From: Microbacterium rhizosphaerae
GTDB taxonomy: Bacteria; Actinomycetota; Actinomycetes; Actinomycetales; Microbacteriaceae
Assembly (NCBI RefSeq): GCF_034120055.1
Contig: NZ_CP139368.1
Coordinates: 372,001 to 436,000, forward strand
Length of the DNA: 64,000 nucleotides
Direction of reading: 5' to 3'
Shown here: piece by piece, positions 18,417 through 26,843 of the stretch
Numbering within the stretch: position 1 is the first letter of the stretch
How the letters are laid out: every line of letters begins with the position of its first letter
Position numbers and translations under genes: made by a program
The notes under the pieces: generated by a model
What the model was told of the DNA's origin: nothing
The model's input: only the letters and a program-made list of their open reading frames with translations
Databases searched by the model: none

Positions 18417-18430
18417 TAGACTCCCGCGGG
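18417..18430 (+). promoter_or_regulatory. Leaderless promoter -10 for zur
   Basis: TAGACT at 18417-18422 is followed by seven bases and the GTG at 18430. It decides the start codon: a longer in-frame extension to 18331 would begin inside the inverted repeat and add residues not typical of the family. Confidence 0.55.
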
Positions 18431-18843
18431 TGGCACAGCGGAACACGTGGCAGCGCGAGCGCGTACGCGAGGCTCTCGCCGATGCCCAGGGCTTCGTGAG
18501 CGCGCAGTCGCTGCACGCGACCCTGCGCGATGAGAACACGGGCATCGGACTGGCGACGGTGTATCGGGCGCTGTCCGGGCTCGCGGCGCAGGGCGAGGCC
18601 GATTCGCTCCAGTCGCCGGACGGCGAGGCGCTGTACCGTGCGTGCACATCGACGGGTCACCACCACCACTTGATCTGCCGATCCTGCGGACTCACGGTCG
18701 AGATCGCCGCCACGGACGTCGAGCAGTGGGCGCGCCAGACCGCGGCCTCGCACGGCTTCACGCAGGCCGAGCACGTGGTGGACATCTTCGGACTCTGCGC
18801 GACGTGCACCGCAGCGCGGAACCTCGAGCGTGACGCAGACTGA
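18430..18843 (+). CDS. zur: Fur-family transcriptional regulator, Zur-like
   Basis: A 137-residue Fur-family protein. The N-terminal winged helix includes WQRERVREALADAQGFVSAQ and GLATVYRALSGLAAQGEAD. The dimerisation domain has the His cluster TGHHHHLICRSCG and the C-terminal CxxC in FGLCATC, giving two CxxC pairs for structural zinc. It most probably represses zinc uptake genes when zinc is plentiful. The next genes encode putative metal-related membrane proteins, and the znuACB operon 8 kb upstream has a matching box. The choice of Zur over Fur or another Fur-family member rests on context. Confidence 0.8.
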   Translation: MAQRNTWQRERVREALADAQGFVSAQSLHATLRDENTGIGLATVYRALSGLAAQGEADSLQSPDGEALYRACTSTGHHHHLICRSCGLTVEIAATDVEQWARQTAASHGFTQAEHVVDIFGLCATCTAARNLERDAD

Positions 18844-19993
18844 TCCGTCGTCGGGGCTCCGTCGACGGGACTACCGCTCATCCCTGAGCGGATCGCCGAC
18901 GAGCCCCGAATCCGGCGCGGCGGCCACGGTACCGGAGCCCACGCCCGCCCCCGCCGTCGCCACCACGACCCCGCCCGCCCCCGCGTGGACGCCGAAGACC
19001 GCGCGCATCGGGCCGACCTTCAACGGCCGCGCCGCGGGCGGCATCCTCGTCGGCCTGGCCATCGTGGCCGCCCTCTTCGCCCTCGACACGCTCGTGCAGG
19101 GGCCGCCGCTGCCGACGCGCCTGCAGGACGGCCTCACCCTCTCCATCAGCGTCCTGATCGAGTCGCTGCCGTTCGTCGTGCTCGGGGTGATGCTGTCGAT
19201 CGTCGTGCAGGTGTGGGTCCCGCCGGGTGCGATCGAGCGATGGATGCCGCGCGCCGGCTGGGCACGGCGGCTGACGCTGTCTCTGCTCGGCATCATCGTC
19301 CCGGTGTGCGAGTGCGGCAACGTGCCCTTCGCCCGCGGCCTCATGATGCGCGGGTTCTCGGTCGCCGAGACGCTCACCTTCCTCGTGGCGGCGCCCATCG
19401 TCAGCCCGATCGTCATCATCTCGACGTACCAGGCGTTCGGGTTCAGCGACGGCATCCTGATCGCCCGCATCCTGGGCGGCTTCGTCATCGCGAACCTCAT
19501 CGGGTGGCTGTACGCGCGCCACCCGAACCCCGACCAGCTGCTCACCGAGCGCTTCCGCGCGACGTGCGAGATCGTCGAGCACGAGGAGGGCGGCAAGTGG
19601 CGCCGCAGCGCCGCACAGTTCTTCATCGAGCTGCGCGCCGTGATGCCGGCCCTCATCATCGGCTCGGCGCTCGCCGGCGCCGTGCAGGTGCTCGTCCCGC
19701 GCCAGGCGCTCCTCGCCATCGGCTCGAACCCCGTGCTGTCGATCGTCGCCATGATCGCGCTCGCGATGATCGTGTCGATCTGCTCCAACGTCGACGCGTT
19801 CTTCGCCCTGTCGTTCGCGTCGACCTTCACGCCGGGCGCGATCACCGCTTTCCTCATCGTCGGACCACTGGTCGACGTCAAGATGCTCGCGCTCCTGCGC
19901 ACGACGTTCACCACCCGCGTGCTCGTCGGCATGGTCGTGACCGTCGTCCTGTCGGCCTTCGCCATCGGGATCGGGGTGAACCTCCTTGCGTAG
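18830..19993 (+). CDS. COG0701-type permease (DUF318/UPF0718)
   Basis: A 387-residue membrane protein with about eight to ten helices. After a variable 60-residue cytoplasmic start it has the family hallmark VPVCECGNVPFARGLMMRG, with the Cys pair CEC, and a second conserved region ICSNVDAFFALSFASTFTPGA. Members are predicted permeases of unknown substrate, commonly linked to metal handling. GTG at 18830 overlaps the zur stop by 14 bases and the downstream partner overlaps its end, so it is part of the zur operon. Metal transport under zinc control is the natural guess but is not shown. Confidence 0.82.
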   Translation: MTQTDPSSGLRRRDYRSSLSGSPTSPESGAAATVPEPTPAPAVATTTPPAPAWTPKTARIGPTFNGRAAGGILVGLAIVAALFALDTLVQGPPLPTRLQDGLTLSISVLIESLPFVVLGVMLSIVVQVWVPPGAIERWMPRAGWARRLTLSLLGIIVPVCECGNVPFARGLMMRGFSVAETLTFLVAAPIVSPIVIISTYQAFGFSDGILIARILGGFVIANLIGWLYARHPNPDQLLTERFRATCEIVEHEEGGKWRRSAAQFFIELRAVMPALIIGSALAGAVQVLVPRQALLAIGSNPVLSIVAMIALAMIVSICSNVDAFFALSFASTFTPGAITAFLIVGPLVDVKMLALLRTTFTTRVLVGMVVTVVLSAFAIGIGVNLLA

Positions 19994-20750
19994 CATCCGT
20001 CGCAGGTCCCTCGCGGTGAGGTGGCTCGGCGCGGGCCTCGCCGCCATCCTCGCCGTCGTCACCCTCGCGCTGTTCGCCACGGGTCGCCTCGGCCTGTACG
20101 TCAACCCGGCCAGCAGCTGGTTCGCCGTCTCGATGGCCGTCGTGCTGCTCATCGGCGCTGTGCTCAGCTGCGCCCTGCCGCTCGGCGCCGAGGATGACCA
20201 TGGCCACGACCACGGCGATGACCATGACCATGATCACGAGGAGAGCAGGATCGGCGTGGGCATCGCGCTCACCGGCGGGGCGGTGGCATCCGTCGTCGCC
20301 GTCGCCGTCCTCGTGACTCCGCCGGCGACGCTGTCCGCCCAGCTCGCGATGTCGCGGGATGCGGGCGCCCCGCCGCTGTTCGCCGGATCCGACACCGTGA
20401 GCCTCGCCGTCTCGGGCGACACCTCGCACTTCGGCGTGGGCGACTGGGCCGCGGTGTTCGCGACCGCGACCGACACGGACTCGTTCGAGGGCGACCCGGT
20501 GACGCTCACGGGCTTCGCCACTCCCGCCGCGAACGGTTCGAGCTTCGATCTCACCCGCCTCGTGATCACCCACTGCGTGATCGACGCCCGCCCGGCGAGT
20601 GTGCCGATCGCCGCCTCGGGACACGTGCCGTCGACCGGCGCGTGGGTCACCGTGACCGGCAAGGTGCGCACGACCCGCGGCGGCACGCTCGAGATCGATG
20701 CGACGAGCGTGCAGCCCGTGCCGCAGCCGAAGGACCCGTATGAGTACTGA
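19986..20750 (+). CDS. TIGR03943-type membrane protein with His-rich loop
   Basis: A 254-residue protein of the type that pairs with COG0701 permeases. Two N-terminal helices (residues 13-33 and 40-60) are followed by a His/Asp-rich loop (HGHDHGDDHDHDHEE), a third helix and an extracytoplasmic domain carrying TGFATPAANGSSFDLTRLVITHCVIDARP, where His and Cys may bind metal. The TTG start at 19986 overlaps the permease stop by eight bases. The loop strongly suggests binding of zinc or a similar ion at the membrane. Molecular function is unknown. Confidence 0.8.
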   Translation: MRSIRRRSLAVRWLGAGLAAILAVVTLALFATGRLGLYVNPASSWFAVSMAVVLLIGAVLSCALPLGAEDDHGHDHGDDHDHDHEESRIGVGIALTGGAVASVVAVAVLVTPPATLSAQLAMSRDAGAPPLFAGSDTVSLAVSGDTSHFGVGDWAAVFATATDTDSFEGDPVTLTGFATPAANGSSFDLTRLVITHCVIDARPASVPIAASGHVPSTGAWVTVTGKVRTTRGGTLEIDATSVQPVPQPKDPYEY

Positions 20751-22197
20751 CGGCGCCCGCCGGACTCGCACGTCGCAGCGGCGCGGTGGGCCCCCGCCGG
20801 CCGCGGCTCGCCGCACCGCGAAGCGGCGTGGCTTCGTGGTCGGCTTCGCGGTCGTCGCCGTCGGTCTCGTCGGGGTGAGCCTCGTCGGCGCCGCGGTCAG
20901 CACGCTGCAGGGCCCACGGGTCACCGCGACGCAGAGCGACCCCGCAGCGGCGGTCGAGGCATCCGGCTCCCGGGTGATCCTCACGACCAACCAGATGCTC
21001 CACAAGGTCGAGCCGTCGCAGGTGACCGTGACCCCGGCGACGCCGTTCACCGTCGACACGTCGGGCCGCAGCGTCGGCGTGCGCTTCACACTCCCGTTGC
21101 ACGACCGCACCGCGTACACGGTGACGATCAAGGACGTGGAGGGATACGGCGGCGGCCCGGCGACCACGCTCGCCACCGACTTCCGCACGCCCTCGATGGA
21201 CGTCTACCTGCTGCAGCGCAGTTCGACCGGCGACACCATCCTGCGCACCGGCCTCGACGGCAAGGCGGCGCACGTCGTCTTCCGCCACGCCCACATCGAG
21301 GATTTCCGGGCGACGAGCTCGCACCTCGTGGCATCCGTCGCCGACTCCGCCGGCAACGCGCACCTCATCGTGACCGACCTCGACGGAAAGCACGCGCGCG
21401 AGCTGCCGATGCCGGGTGACGGCACCATCCTCGATCTGCAGAGCGCCGACCGCGGCGAGCTCATCGGCTACACGTACTCCGACGCGCAGCTGGGCAACGG
21501 CACCGCACGCGAGAGCGTCCTGTACACGGCATCCCTGAAGGATGCGGCGGCCAGAGCCAAGCCGACCGCGGTGCCGGTGAGCGGCACCGAGCACCGCATC
21601 GCCGACTGGCGCTTCGTGCCCGACACCGACCGCATCCTGCTCCTCACCTACGACGGCCGGCTCATCCTCGGCGGCGCGACGGGCAAGGGCGCCGACCTCG
21701 GCACCGCGACGACCATCGACGGCATCGCGCGCGGCTCGTCGAAGGCCGTCATCGAGCGGCCCGACGGAATGTTCACGGTCGACCTCACGAACGGCAAGCA
21801 GTCGCCGCTCGCCGACGCCACAGGCGTCGTGGGCACGCAGGGGGTCGTCACGCCGCTGCCGTCCGCCGGCACGGCCCGGCCGTACTCGACCATCGACGCG
21901 TCGGGCGTCGTGGAGGGGACCACGGTCACGATCGTCGGCGACGACGGACGCGCGACACCCGTCTTCCAGGTGCCGGGAACGGATGCGGTCGTCCAGACGT
22001 GCGCCTCGCCCAGCGGCCGCTACCTCGCGGTCGTCGTGAGCCCGGACGTCGTGAACAACCCGTTCGACAGCTACGGCCTGCCGATGCCGCACACGGTCGT
22101 CACACACCTGATCGATCTCGGCGCGAAGACGCAGGTCTCGGCGCTGCGCGGCTTCGCGATCTCGTGGTGTCAGGTCCCCCCGCAGGCGGTGCAGTGA
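20740..22197 (+). CDS. Secreted/anchored protein of unknown function in the zur operon
   Basis: A 485-residue protein not assigned to a known enzyme family. A basic N-terminus (residues 1-28) precedes one membrane helix (about 29-50); the rest is extracytoplasmic. The first domain (VILTTNQMLHKVEPSQVTVTPATPF onward, about residues 75-140) has an Ig-like beta pattern, and the remainder reads as repeated beta-strands of a propeller type (VYLLQRSSTGDTILRTGLDGK and similar). ATG 20740 overlaps the previous gene by 11 bases. Its fixed place after two putative metal membrane proteins suggests a scaffold or accessory role in the same process. Confidence 0.65.
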   Translation: MSTDGARRTRTSQRRGGPPPAAARRTAKRRGFVVGFAVVAVGLVGVSLVGAAVSTLQGPRVTATQSDPAAAVEASGSRVILTTNQMLHKVEPSQVTVTPATPFTVDTSGRSVGVRFTLPLHDRTAYTVTIKDVEGYGGGPATTLATDFRTPSMDVYLLQRSSTGDTILRTGLDGKAAHVVFRHAHIEDFRATSSHLVASVADSAGNAHLIVTDLDGKHARELPMPGDGTILDLQSADRGELIGYTYSDAQLGNGTARESVLYTASLKDAAARAKPTAVPVSGTEHRIADWRFVPDTDRILLLTYDGRLILGGATGKGADLGTATTIDGIARGSSKAVIERPDGMFTVDLTNGKQSPLADATGVVGTQGVVTPLPSAGTARPYSTIDASGVVEGTTVTIVGDDGRATPVFQVPGTDAVVQTCASPSGRYLAVVVSPDVVNNPFDSYGLPMPHTVVTHLIDLGAKTQVSALRGFAISWCQVPPQAVQ

Positions 22198-22853
22198 GTC
22201 TCGTCGCCGCGACCCGCGAGATGCTGCTCGGCCTGCCCGCCGACACCGCCCCACGCCTGCTCGGCGGCGTGCTGCGCGTCACGTTCGGCGGTGCCGCCGT
22301 CGCGGTGCGCCTCACCGAGGTCGAGGCGTATCACGGCAAGGGCGTGGGCGACCGGCCGGACCTCGGCTCCCATGCGCGGATGGGCCGCACGGCCCGCAAC
22401 GCGACGATGTGGGGCGAACCCGGCCACCTGTACGTCTACCTCAGTCACGGCATCCACTCGTGCGTCAACGTCGTGTGCGGTCCCGAGGGACAGGCAGGGG
22501 GAATCCTGCTGCGTGCCGGCGAGATCGTCGAGGGCGCCGAGACCGCCTTCGCACGACGGGCTGCAGCGCGCACCCCGCGCGACCTCGCGCGCGGACCGGG
22601 GCGACTCGGGGATGCTGTGGGCCTGCGCCATCCGGTCCACGACGGCATCGACGCCGTCACCGGGGCCGTGCAGGCGGGAGCGACCGCTCGGCTGCTGCTG
22701 CCGACCGAGCCCGTCGAGGGGATCGCCGCAGGCCCGCGTGTCGGCGTGGCCGGCGAGGCGGGGACGGATGCCTTCCCGTGGCGCTTCTGGATCGCCGGCG
22801 ATCCGACGGTGTCCGCTTTCCGCTGGGGCCGCGGCGCGGCGCCGGCGCCCTGA
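22194..22853 (+). CDS. DNA-3-methyladenine glycosylase (AAG/MPG family)
   Basis: A 219-residue base-excision repair glycosylase of the Aag family, which removes alkylated purines. Hallmarks are RLTEVEAYHGKGVGDRPDLGSHARMGRTARN with the catalytic Glu and Tyr region, MWGEPGHLYVYLSHGIHSCVNVVC, and LLRAGEI. GTG at 22194 overlaps the previous stop (GTGA). Its link to the zur operon is probably only transcriptional read-through. No Ada-type regulator is adjacent. Confidence 0.92.
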   Translation: MSLVAATREMLLGLPADTAPRLLGGVLRVTFGGAAVAVRLTEVEAYHGKGVGDRPDLGSHARMGRTARNATMWGEPGHLYVYLSHGIHSCVNVVCGPEGQAGGILLRAGEIVEGAETAFARRAAARTPRDLARGPGRLGDAVGLRHPVHDGIDAVTGAVQAGATARLLLPTEPVEGIAAGPRVGVAGEAGTDAFPWRFWIAGDPTVSAFRWGRGAAPAP

Positions 22854-22877
22854 CTCGGGTGCCGCCGGCGCGGTCGG

Positions 22878-24518
22878 TCAGGCGGCCGCGGCCGCGGAGT
22901 CGTCCGTCGCCTCTTCCCCCGCCTCGGGCGGCACGGGCAGCTTCGACGGCAGTCCGGACGACAGCAGCAGCCCGAGCAGCGTCAGCGCGAAGACGAAGAA
23001 GAGCGCCTGGCGCAGCGACTCGACCTGGGTGTCCGCGTAGAGCTGGGCGACCTCGGTGGCCGATGCACTGTCGACGCCCGCATCCGTCAGCATCTTCTCG
23101 GCCTGCTGCTGCGACACGATCGGCGCGCCCTTGGAGGCGGCGGCCACGACGTCCGCGCGCACGGTGTCGTCGATCGCGCTGCTGTGCTGCACCGCGTCGG
23201 TGAAGCCGGATGTGAGCAGGAGGATGAACACCGAGCCGACGATGGCCGTTCCGAACGACGACCCGAGGTTCTGGAAGGTGCCCTGCAGGCCGCCGACCTC
23301 TGACGTGTCGGACTGATCGACGGCCGACATGTTGACATTGCCGAGCTGGGAGGCGAGGAGGCCGAAGCCGGCCCCGACCACGAACATCCCGGTGGCGAAC
23401 AGCCAGTCGGCGAGCTCCGGCTGCACGGCGACGAAGACGAGGAACACCCCGAGGCCGAGGATGAACTGCCCGATGCGGCCGATGTTCCTCGCGGTCCGCA
23501 CGGTCGCCATGCGCGATCCGAGGACGGAGAACAGGATGAGGCCGACCGACAGCGGGAGGATCTTCAGGCCGGTCTCCAGAGCGTTGTAGCCGAGGATCGT
23601 CTGAAGGTAGACCGGGATGACGAAGAAGAGCGCCGCGATCGCGAAGTACTGCGCCAGGAACATCGTCAGCCCGCTGCGCAGGGCGGGGATGCGCAGCATG
23701 CTGACCTTCAGGAGCGGCACCCGCCCGGTGCGCTCCAGATGCTGCTGGCGCTTCACGAACCACCACAGCACGACGATCGCCAGGAGGATCAGATACATCA
23801 CGGGCGAGATCCCGAACGGAGCGATCGCCTGACCGTTCACGACGGGCGGGTCGAGCGGGATGAACCAGCCCCATGTCTTGCTCTGCAGGATGGCGTAGAC
23901 GAGCATCGCGAGGCCTGCCGCGGACAGCACGACGCTCAGCAGATCGATGCGCAGCTTGCGGTCGCCCGGCACATCCTTGATGCGGCCCGACACGATCAGG
24001 ACGAGGGTCATGACCAAGGCCTCGGCCAGGAAGACATAGCGCCACGACGAGTAGGTCGTGACCAGCCCGCCGATGAGGGGCCCGGCGGCGGCCGCCCCGC
24101 CGGTGACGGCACCGAGCACGGCGAACGCCACGACCCGCGCGCGGCCCTCGTAGTTGATGGCGGCGAGGGCGGCGATCGCGGGGATGACGAGCACCGCGCC
24201 GAGGCCCTCGACGAGCGACCAGCCCAGCATGAGCACGGCCAGGTTGGGGGCCAGGGCGGTCGTCAGCGAGCCGATGCCGTAGACGATCGAGCCGATCCGG
24301 AAGGCGGGGCTGCGCCCCCACCGGTCGCCGAGCTTTCCGCCGGTGAGCATGAAGGCCGCCATCGTGAGGGCGTAGAACGTGATCGCCGCCTGCATGCCGG
24401 AGATGTCCGTGCCCAGGTCGTGCGCCACCGTCGAGATCGAGACGTTCATCACCGTGCTGTCGAGAACCATGACGAACTGCGACACGCTCAGCAGGATGAG
24501 TACGAACCATTTCCCCAT
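22878..24518 (-). CDS. MFS drug exporter, DHA2 (14-helix) family
   Basis: A 546-residue major facilitator protein. The N-terminus MGKWFVLILLSVSQFVMVLDST followed by VMNVSISTVAHDLG carries the DHA2 signature LDxTVxNVAL in modified form. The TM2-3 loop motif GGKLGDRWGRS is intact. About 14 hydrophobic segments fit EmrB/QacA-like proton-driven multidrug exporters. A cytoplasmic or periplasmic stretch near residues 430-490 is rich in Ala and Gln (AASKGAPIVSQQQAEKML). The start at 24518 follows a leaderless -10; open sequence upstream of it is not part of the gene. Substrate unknown. Confidence 0.9.
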   Translation of the reverse strand: MGKWFVLILLSVSQFVMVLDSTVMNVSISTVAHDLGTDISGMQAAITFYALTMAAFMLTGGKLGDRWGRSPAFRIGSIVYGIGSLTTALAPNLAVLMLGWSLVEGLGAVLVIPAIAALAAINYEGRARVVAFAVLGAVTGGAAAAGPLIGGLVTTYSSWRYVFLAEALVMTLVLIVSGRIKDVPGDRKLRIDLLSVVLSAAGLAMLVYAILQSKTWGWFIPLDPPVVNGQAIAPFGISPVMYLILLAIVVLWWFVKRQQHLERTGRVPLLKVSMLRIPALRSGLTMFLAQYFAIAALFFVIPVYLQTILGYNALETGLKILPLSVGLILFSVLGSRMATVRTARNIGRIGQFILGLGVFLVFVAVQPELADWLFATGMFVVGAGFGLLASQLGNVNMSAVDQSDTSEVGGLQGTFQNLGSSFGTAIVGSVFILLLTSGFTDAVQHSSAIDDTVRADVVAAASKGAPIVSQQQAEKMLTDAGVDSASATEVAQLYADTQVESLRQALFFVFALTLLGLLLSSGLPSKLPVPPEAGEEATDDSAAAAA

Positions 24519-24530
24519 GCGTGAACAGTA
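24518..24530 (-). promoter_or_regulatory. Leaderless promoter -10 for the MFS gene
   Basis: On the minus strand TACTGT (24530-24525) is followed by six bases and the ATG at 24518. It fixes the start codon against a longer open frame. Confidence 0.5.
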
Positions 24531-24795
24531 GTGCCCGGCCCTCGCCTGGTGAGGGCGACGCAGCCACGAACACCGACGGAGCTCGCCGTCGAGCGGGCCG
24601 TCGCCCCAGGCTCCCGTCGTGTTCTCGGGCGCGGCCCCCCCATCCGGCTGTCGCCGCGTTCCCCGGCGGTGGCCCGCTCGACCGTGACCGAGGCATCCAC
24701 GCATCCGTCCTCATGCAGCTGATGATGGATGTGGGACTGCGCGACCGGCCGCCGCACGCTGAGCAGTTTCTATCGAATAGAGAAGCGAATCACCC
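24531..24795. other. Intergenic region between divergent MFS and HNH genes
   Basis: About 265 bases without a supportable gene. Short open frames here lack ribosome-binding sites and family similarity. A small stem (GCCCTC 24538-24543 with GAGGGC 24551-24556) lies near the MFS promoter and could be part of an operator. Otherwise I see nothing. Confidence 0.4.
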
Positions 24796-24831
24796 TGGAC
24801 ACTGACGTATCTATGTTCTAAGCTGGTGTCA
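24796..24831 (+). promoter_or_regulatory. Promoter of the DUF222-HNH gene
   Basis: A near-consensus promoter: TGGACA at 24796-24801, a 17-base spacer, TAAGCT at 24819-24824, then six bases and the ATG at 24831. It is the clearest two-part promoter of the leaderless type in the window. Confidence 0.65.
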
Positions 24832-26165
24832 TGGAGACCAGCCCGCTCGACGGCATCGCTGAGGCGCTTCGCGCTCTCGCGGCCGTGGGCGGCGATCGCC
24901 CCGCAGCCGCCTTGACACCCGCCGAACTGGTGGCGGTGAACCAGGCATTCGGGGCGCTCAAGCGCCATGTCGATGCTGCCTTCGCGCCCGTCGCGGCCGA
25001 GATCTCGCGGCAGTCGCGTCGGGAACTCGGAAAGGACTCGCTCGCGAAGAAGCAGGGTTTCGCCTCGCCGGCCGTGCTCATCTCGACCACGAGCGGCACC
25101 AGCGTGGGTGAGGCGGTGCGCATCGTCCAGGTAGGAGAGGCGACGGCGCCCCGCGTCTCGCTGACGGGCGAGGCCCTCCCGGCGAAGCGTCCGCACGTCG
25201 CCGACGCCGTGGCTGCGGGGTGGATCGGCATGACGGCGGCCGCCGCGATCGTGAGCCTGCTCGACCGGCTCGCCGTTCGCGTCGACCGAGCGCGACTCGA
25301 CGACGCCGAGCGGCAGCTCGCGGGGCTCGCTCCCGGCCTTCGCCCGGACGAGCTCAGCAAGCTCCTCGCGCGTGCCGAGGCGCATCTCGACCCCGACGGC
25401 GTCGAGCCACGGCACGAGGCGCTGCGAGCAGACCGATCCCTCGTGCTGCAGGAACGGGACGGGATGCTGCTTCTCACGGGCAAGCTCGACCCCGAGACGG
25501 CTGCGCCGGTCCACGCGGCGATCCACGCGCTCGTCGGAGATGCGCTGCGGCGCAACGAGCACGCCGACGAGGGCGAGCCTGATCTGCGGTCGGTGAAGCA
25601 GATGCAGGCCGACGCGCTCGCCGACATCTGCCGCCACGCGATCGGATGCGCCGGCGTACCCACGGGGCCGACCGCCACGGTCGTCGTGCGGATCGACTTC
25701 GCCGACCTGCAGGCCGACGCCGGCATCGCCACGATCGACGGCATCGCCCAGCCCGTGCCGGCATCGGCGGTCCGCCGTCTGGCCGCAGACGGCCAGGTCA
25801 TCCCGTGCGTGCTGGGCGGTGAGAGCGAGATCCTCGACTGGGGACGCGCGAAGCGCCTCTTCACCCCCGCGCAGAAGCTGGCGCTCGCGGAGCGCGACGG
25901 CGGATGTGTGTCCTGCGGAGCGCCACCCGCCTGGTGTCACGGTCACCACCTCGCATGGTGGGATCGCGACGGCGGACGCACCGACCTCGAGAACGGCGTG
26001 CTGTTGTGCACCGGATGTCATCACCGCCTGCACGCCGATGGGTGGGAGATCCGAGTCGACGGTCCCGGAACGGAGGCGAGGGTGTGGCTCATCCCGCCAC
26101 CCTGGATCGACGCGCAACGGACCGCACGCCTCGCCGGCAGGTCGCGCTACACCCTCACCGCATGA
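24831..26165 (+). CDS. DUF222-HNH endonuclease-like protein (13E12 family)
   Basis: A 444-residue protein. The N-terminal two thirds (about residues 20-330) is the helical DUF222 domain. The C-terminus carries an HNH nuclease module, CVSCGAPPAWCHGHHLAWWDRDG followed by the Asn in LENGVLLCTGCHHRLH, with two CxxC zinc pairs and the HH/N/H catalytic set apparently complete. Relatives are numerous and often multicopy in actinobacteria, including the M. tuberculosis 13E12 repeat proteins. Function is not established; phage defence, mobile DNA or DNA repair have all been considered. There is no adjacent recombinase or repeat to mark it as mobile here. Confidence 0.85.
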   Translation: METSPLDGIAEALRALAAVGGDRPAAALTPAELVAVNQAFGALKRHVDAAFAPVAAEISRQSRRELGKDSLAKKQGFASPAVLISTTSGTSVGEAVRIVQVGEATAPRVSLTGEALPAKRPHVADAVAAGWIGMTAAAAIVSLLDRLAVRVDRARLDDAERQLAGLAPGLRPDELSKLLARAEAHLDPDGVEPRHEALRADRSLVLQERDGMLLLTGKLDPETAAPVHAAIHALVGDALRRNEHADEGEPDLRSVKQMQADALADICRHAIGCAGVPTGPTATVVVRIDFADLQADAGIATIDGIAQPVPASAVRRLAADGQVIPCVLGGESEILDWGRAKRLFTPAQKLALAERDGGCVSCGAPPAWCHGHHLAWWDRDGGRTDLENGVLLCTGCHHRLHADGWEIRVDGPGTEARVWLIPPPWIDAQRTARLAGRSRYTLTA

Positions 26166-26236
26166 ACCGGTCTGCGGGGGAGCGGCGCGCTCGGCTACGG
26201 GCGGGCGTGGCGAGAGCACGGCCCGCTCGGGGCTCG

Positions 26237-26266
26237 GCACGGGCGGGAGTCGAATCCCGCCCGTGC
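26237..26266. promoter_or_regulatory. 12-bp perfect inverted repeat just upstream of the rpmB -10
   Basis: GCACGGGCGGGA at 26237-26248 and TCCCGCCCGTGC at 26255-26266 enclose the six-base loop GTCGAA. It directly abuts TAGACT at 26267, covering the -35 region. It could be an operator for a repressor of the ribosomal protein operon or a terminator-like stem for upstream transcription. It resembles a tRNA T-arm but no tRNA surrounds it. Confidence 0.55.
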
Positions 26267-26272
26267 TAGACT
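26267..26272 (+). promoter_or_regulatory. -10 of the rpmB-rpmG-rpsN operon
   Basis: TAGACT at 26267-26272 is the best -10 upstream of rpmB. It leaves a leader of about 155 bases, unlike the leaderless genes in the window, so the leader may carry control elements. Confidence 0.5.
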
Positions 26273-26310
26273 GACTCTTCGTCTGCGCGCACTCCTGCGT
26301 GCAGTTCGTG

Positions 26311-26414
26311 TTTCGTTTCGCTCCGCTGACTCAACGACCGGTACTTCCGGGCGTGGACAGGGCGCGCGTGCGGAATGCAGACAAGGGATCTTGGGTGGGG
26401 CCGTCCGGCCCCAC
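26311..26414 (+). promoter_or_regulatory. Structured leader of the ribosomal protein operon
   Basis: The leader contains TTTCGCTCCGCTGACTCAAC (26315-26334), which resembles short dispersed elements I associate with Microbacterium genomes. It also contains a hairpin, GTGGGGCC at 26395-26402 and GGCCCCAC at 26407-26414, with a four-base loop. The hairpin ends about eight bases before the GAAGGAG ribosome-binding site of rpmB, so it could modulate translation, for instance by binding a ribosomal protein. No canonical Zur box was found. Confidence 0.4.
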
Positions 26415-26433
26415 GGTAGTGAAGGAGTCACCA

Positions 26434-26670
26434 ATGGCAGCAGTGTGCCAGGTGACCGGAGCGGTTCCCGGCTTCGGTCACAACATCTCGCACTCGCACC
26501 GCCGGACGAAGCGCCGCTTCGACCCGAACGTGCAGAAGAAGACCTATTTCGTGCCGTCGCTCGGCCGTAAGATCACGCTCAACGTGTCCGCCAAGGGCAT
26601 CAAGGTGATCGACGCGCGCGGCATCGAGTCGGTCGTGAAGGACCTCCTCGCGAAGGGTGTGAAGCTCTAA
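26434..26670 (+). CDS. rpmB: 50S ribosomal protein L28, zinc-free (C-minus) form
   Basis: A 78-residue L28. The family start [22 protein letters not shown] is present, followed by [14 protein letters not shown]. Only one cysteine (C5) remains of the zinc ribbon, so this is the zinc-independent form. ATG 26434 follows a strong GAAGGAG. Its stop overlaps the rpmG start by one base. In many actinobacteria the C-minus L28-L33-S14 set is Zur-controlled and replaces zinc-containing paralogues under zinc starvation. Whether other copies exist lies outside the window. Confidence 0.95.
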   Translation: MAAVCQVTGAVPGFGHNISHSHRRTKRRFDPNVQKKTYFVPSLGRKITLNVSAKGIKVIDARGIESVVKDLLAKGVKL

Positions 26671-26840
26671 TGGCGAAGAAGGCTCAGGACGTCCGTCCGA
26701 TCATCAAGCTACGTTCGACCGCGGGCACGGGTTACACCTACGTCACGCGCAAGAACCGCCGCAACAACCCCGACCGCATCGTGCTCAAGAAGTACGACCC
26801 CATCGTGCGCAAGCACGTCGAATTCCGAGAGGAGCGCTGA
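26670..26840 (+). CDS. rpmG: 50S ribosomal protein L33, zinc-free form
   Basis: A 56-residue L33 ([20 protein letters not shown] at the N-terminus, then [19 protein letters not shown]). All four cysteines of the zinc-binding form are absent. The ATG at 26670 overlaps the last base of the rpmB stop codon. It is part of the large subunit near the E site. The linkage to zinc-free L28 and S14 is the classic arrangement of the zinc-sparing operon. Confidence 0.95.
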   Translation: MAKKAQDVRPIIKLRSTAGTGYTYVTRKNRRNNPDRIVLKKYDPIVRKHVEFREER

Positions 26841-26843
26841 CCC

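Noticed and set aside
24521..24805. Small open frames in the MFS-HNH intergenic region
   Set aside because: They lack ribosome-binding sites, recognisable domains and promoter spacing, and overlap the promoters of the flanking genes.
24831..26165. Mobile element carrying the HNH protein
   Set aside because: No terminal repeats, target-site duplication, recombinase or intron structure was seen around the DUF222-HNH gene.
26237..26266. tRNA T-arm-like sequence with GTCGAAT
   Set aside because: No acceptor stem, anticodon arm or D-arm can be drawn around it; the 12-base perfect stem is better explained as an operator or stem-loop.
26273..26433. Zur box upstream of rpmB
   Set aside because: No AT-rich palindrome like the one at 7920 could be found in the leader or at the promoter.
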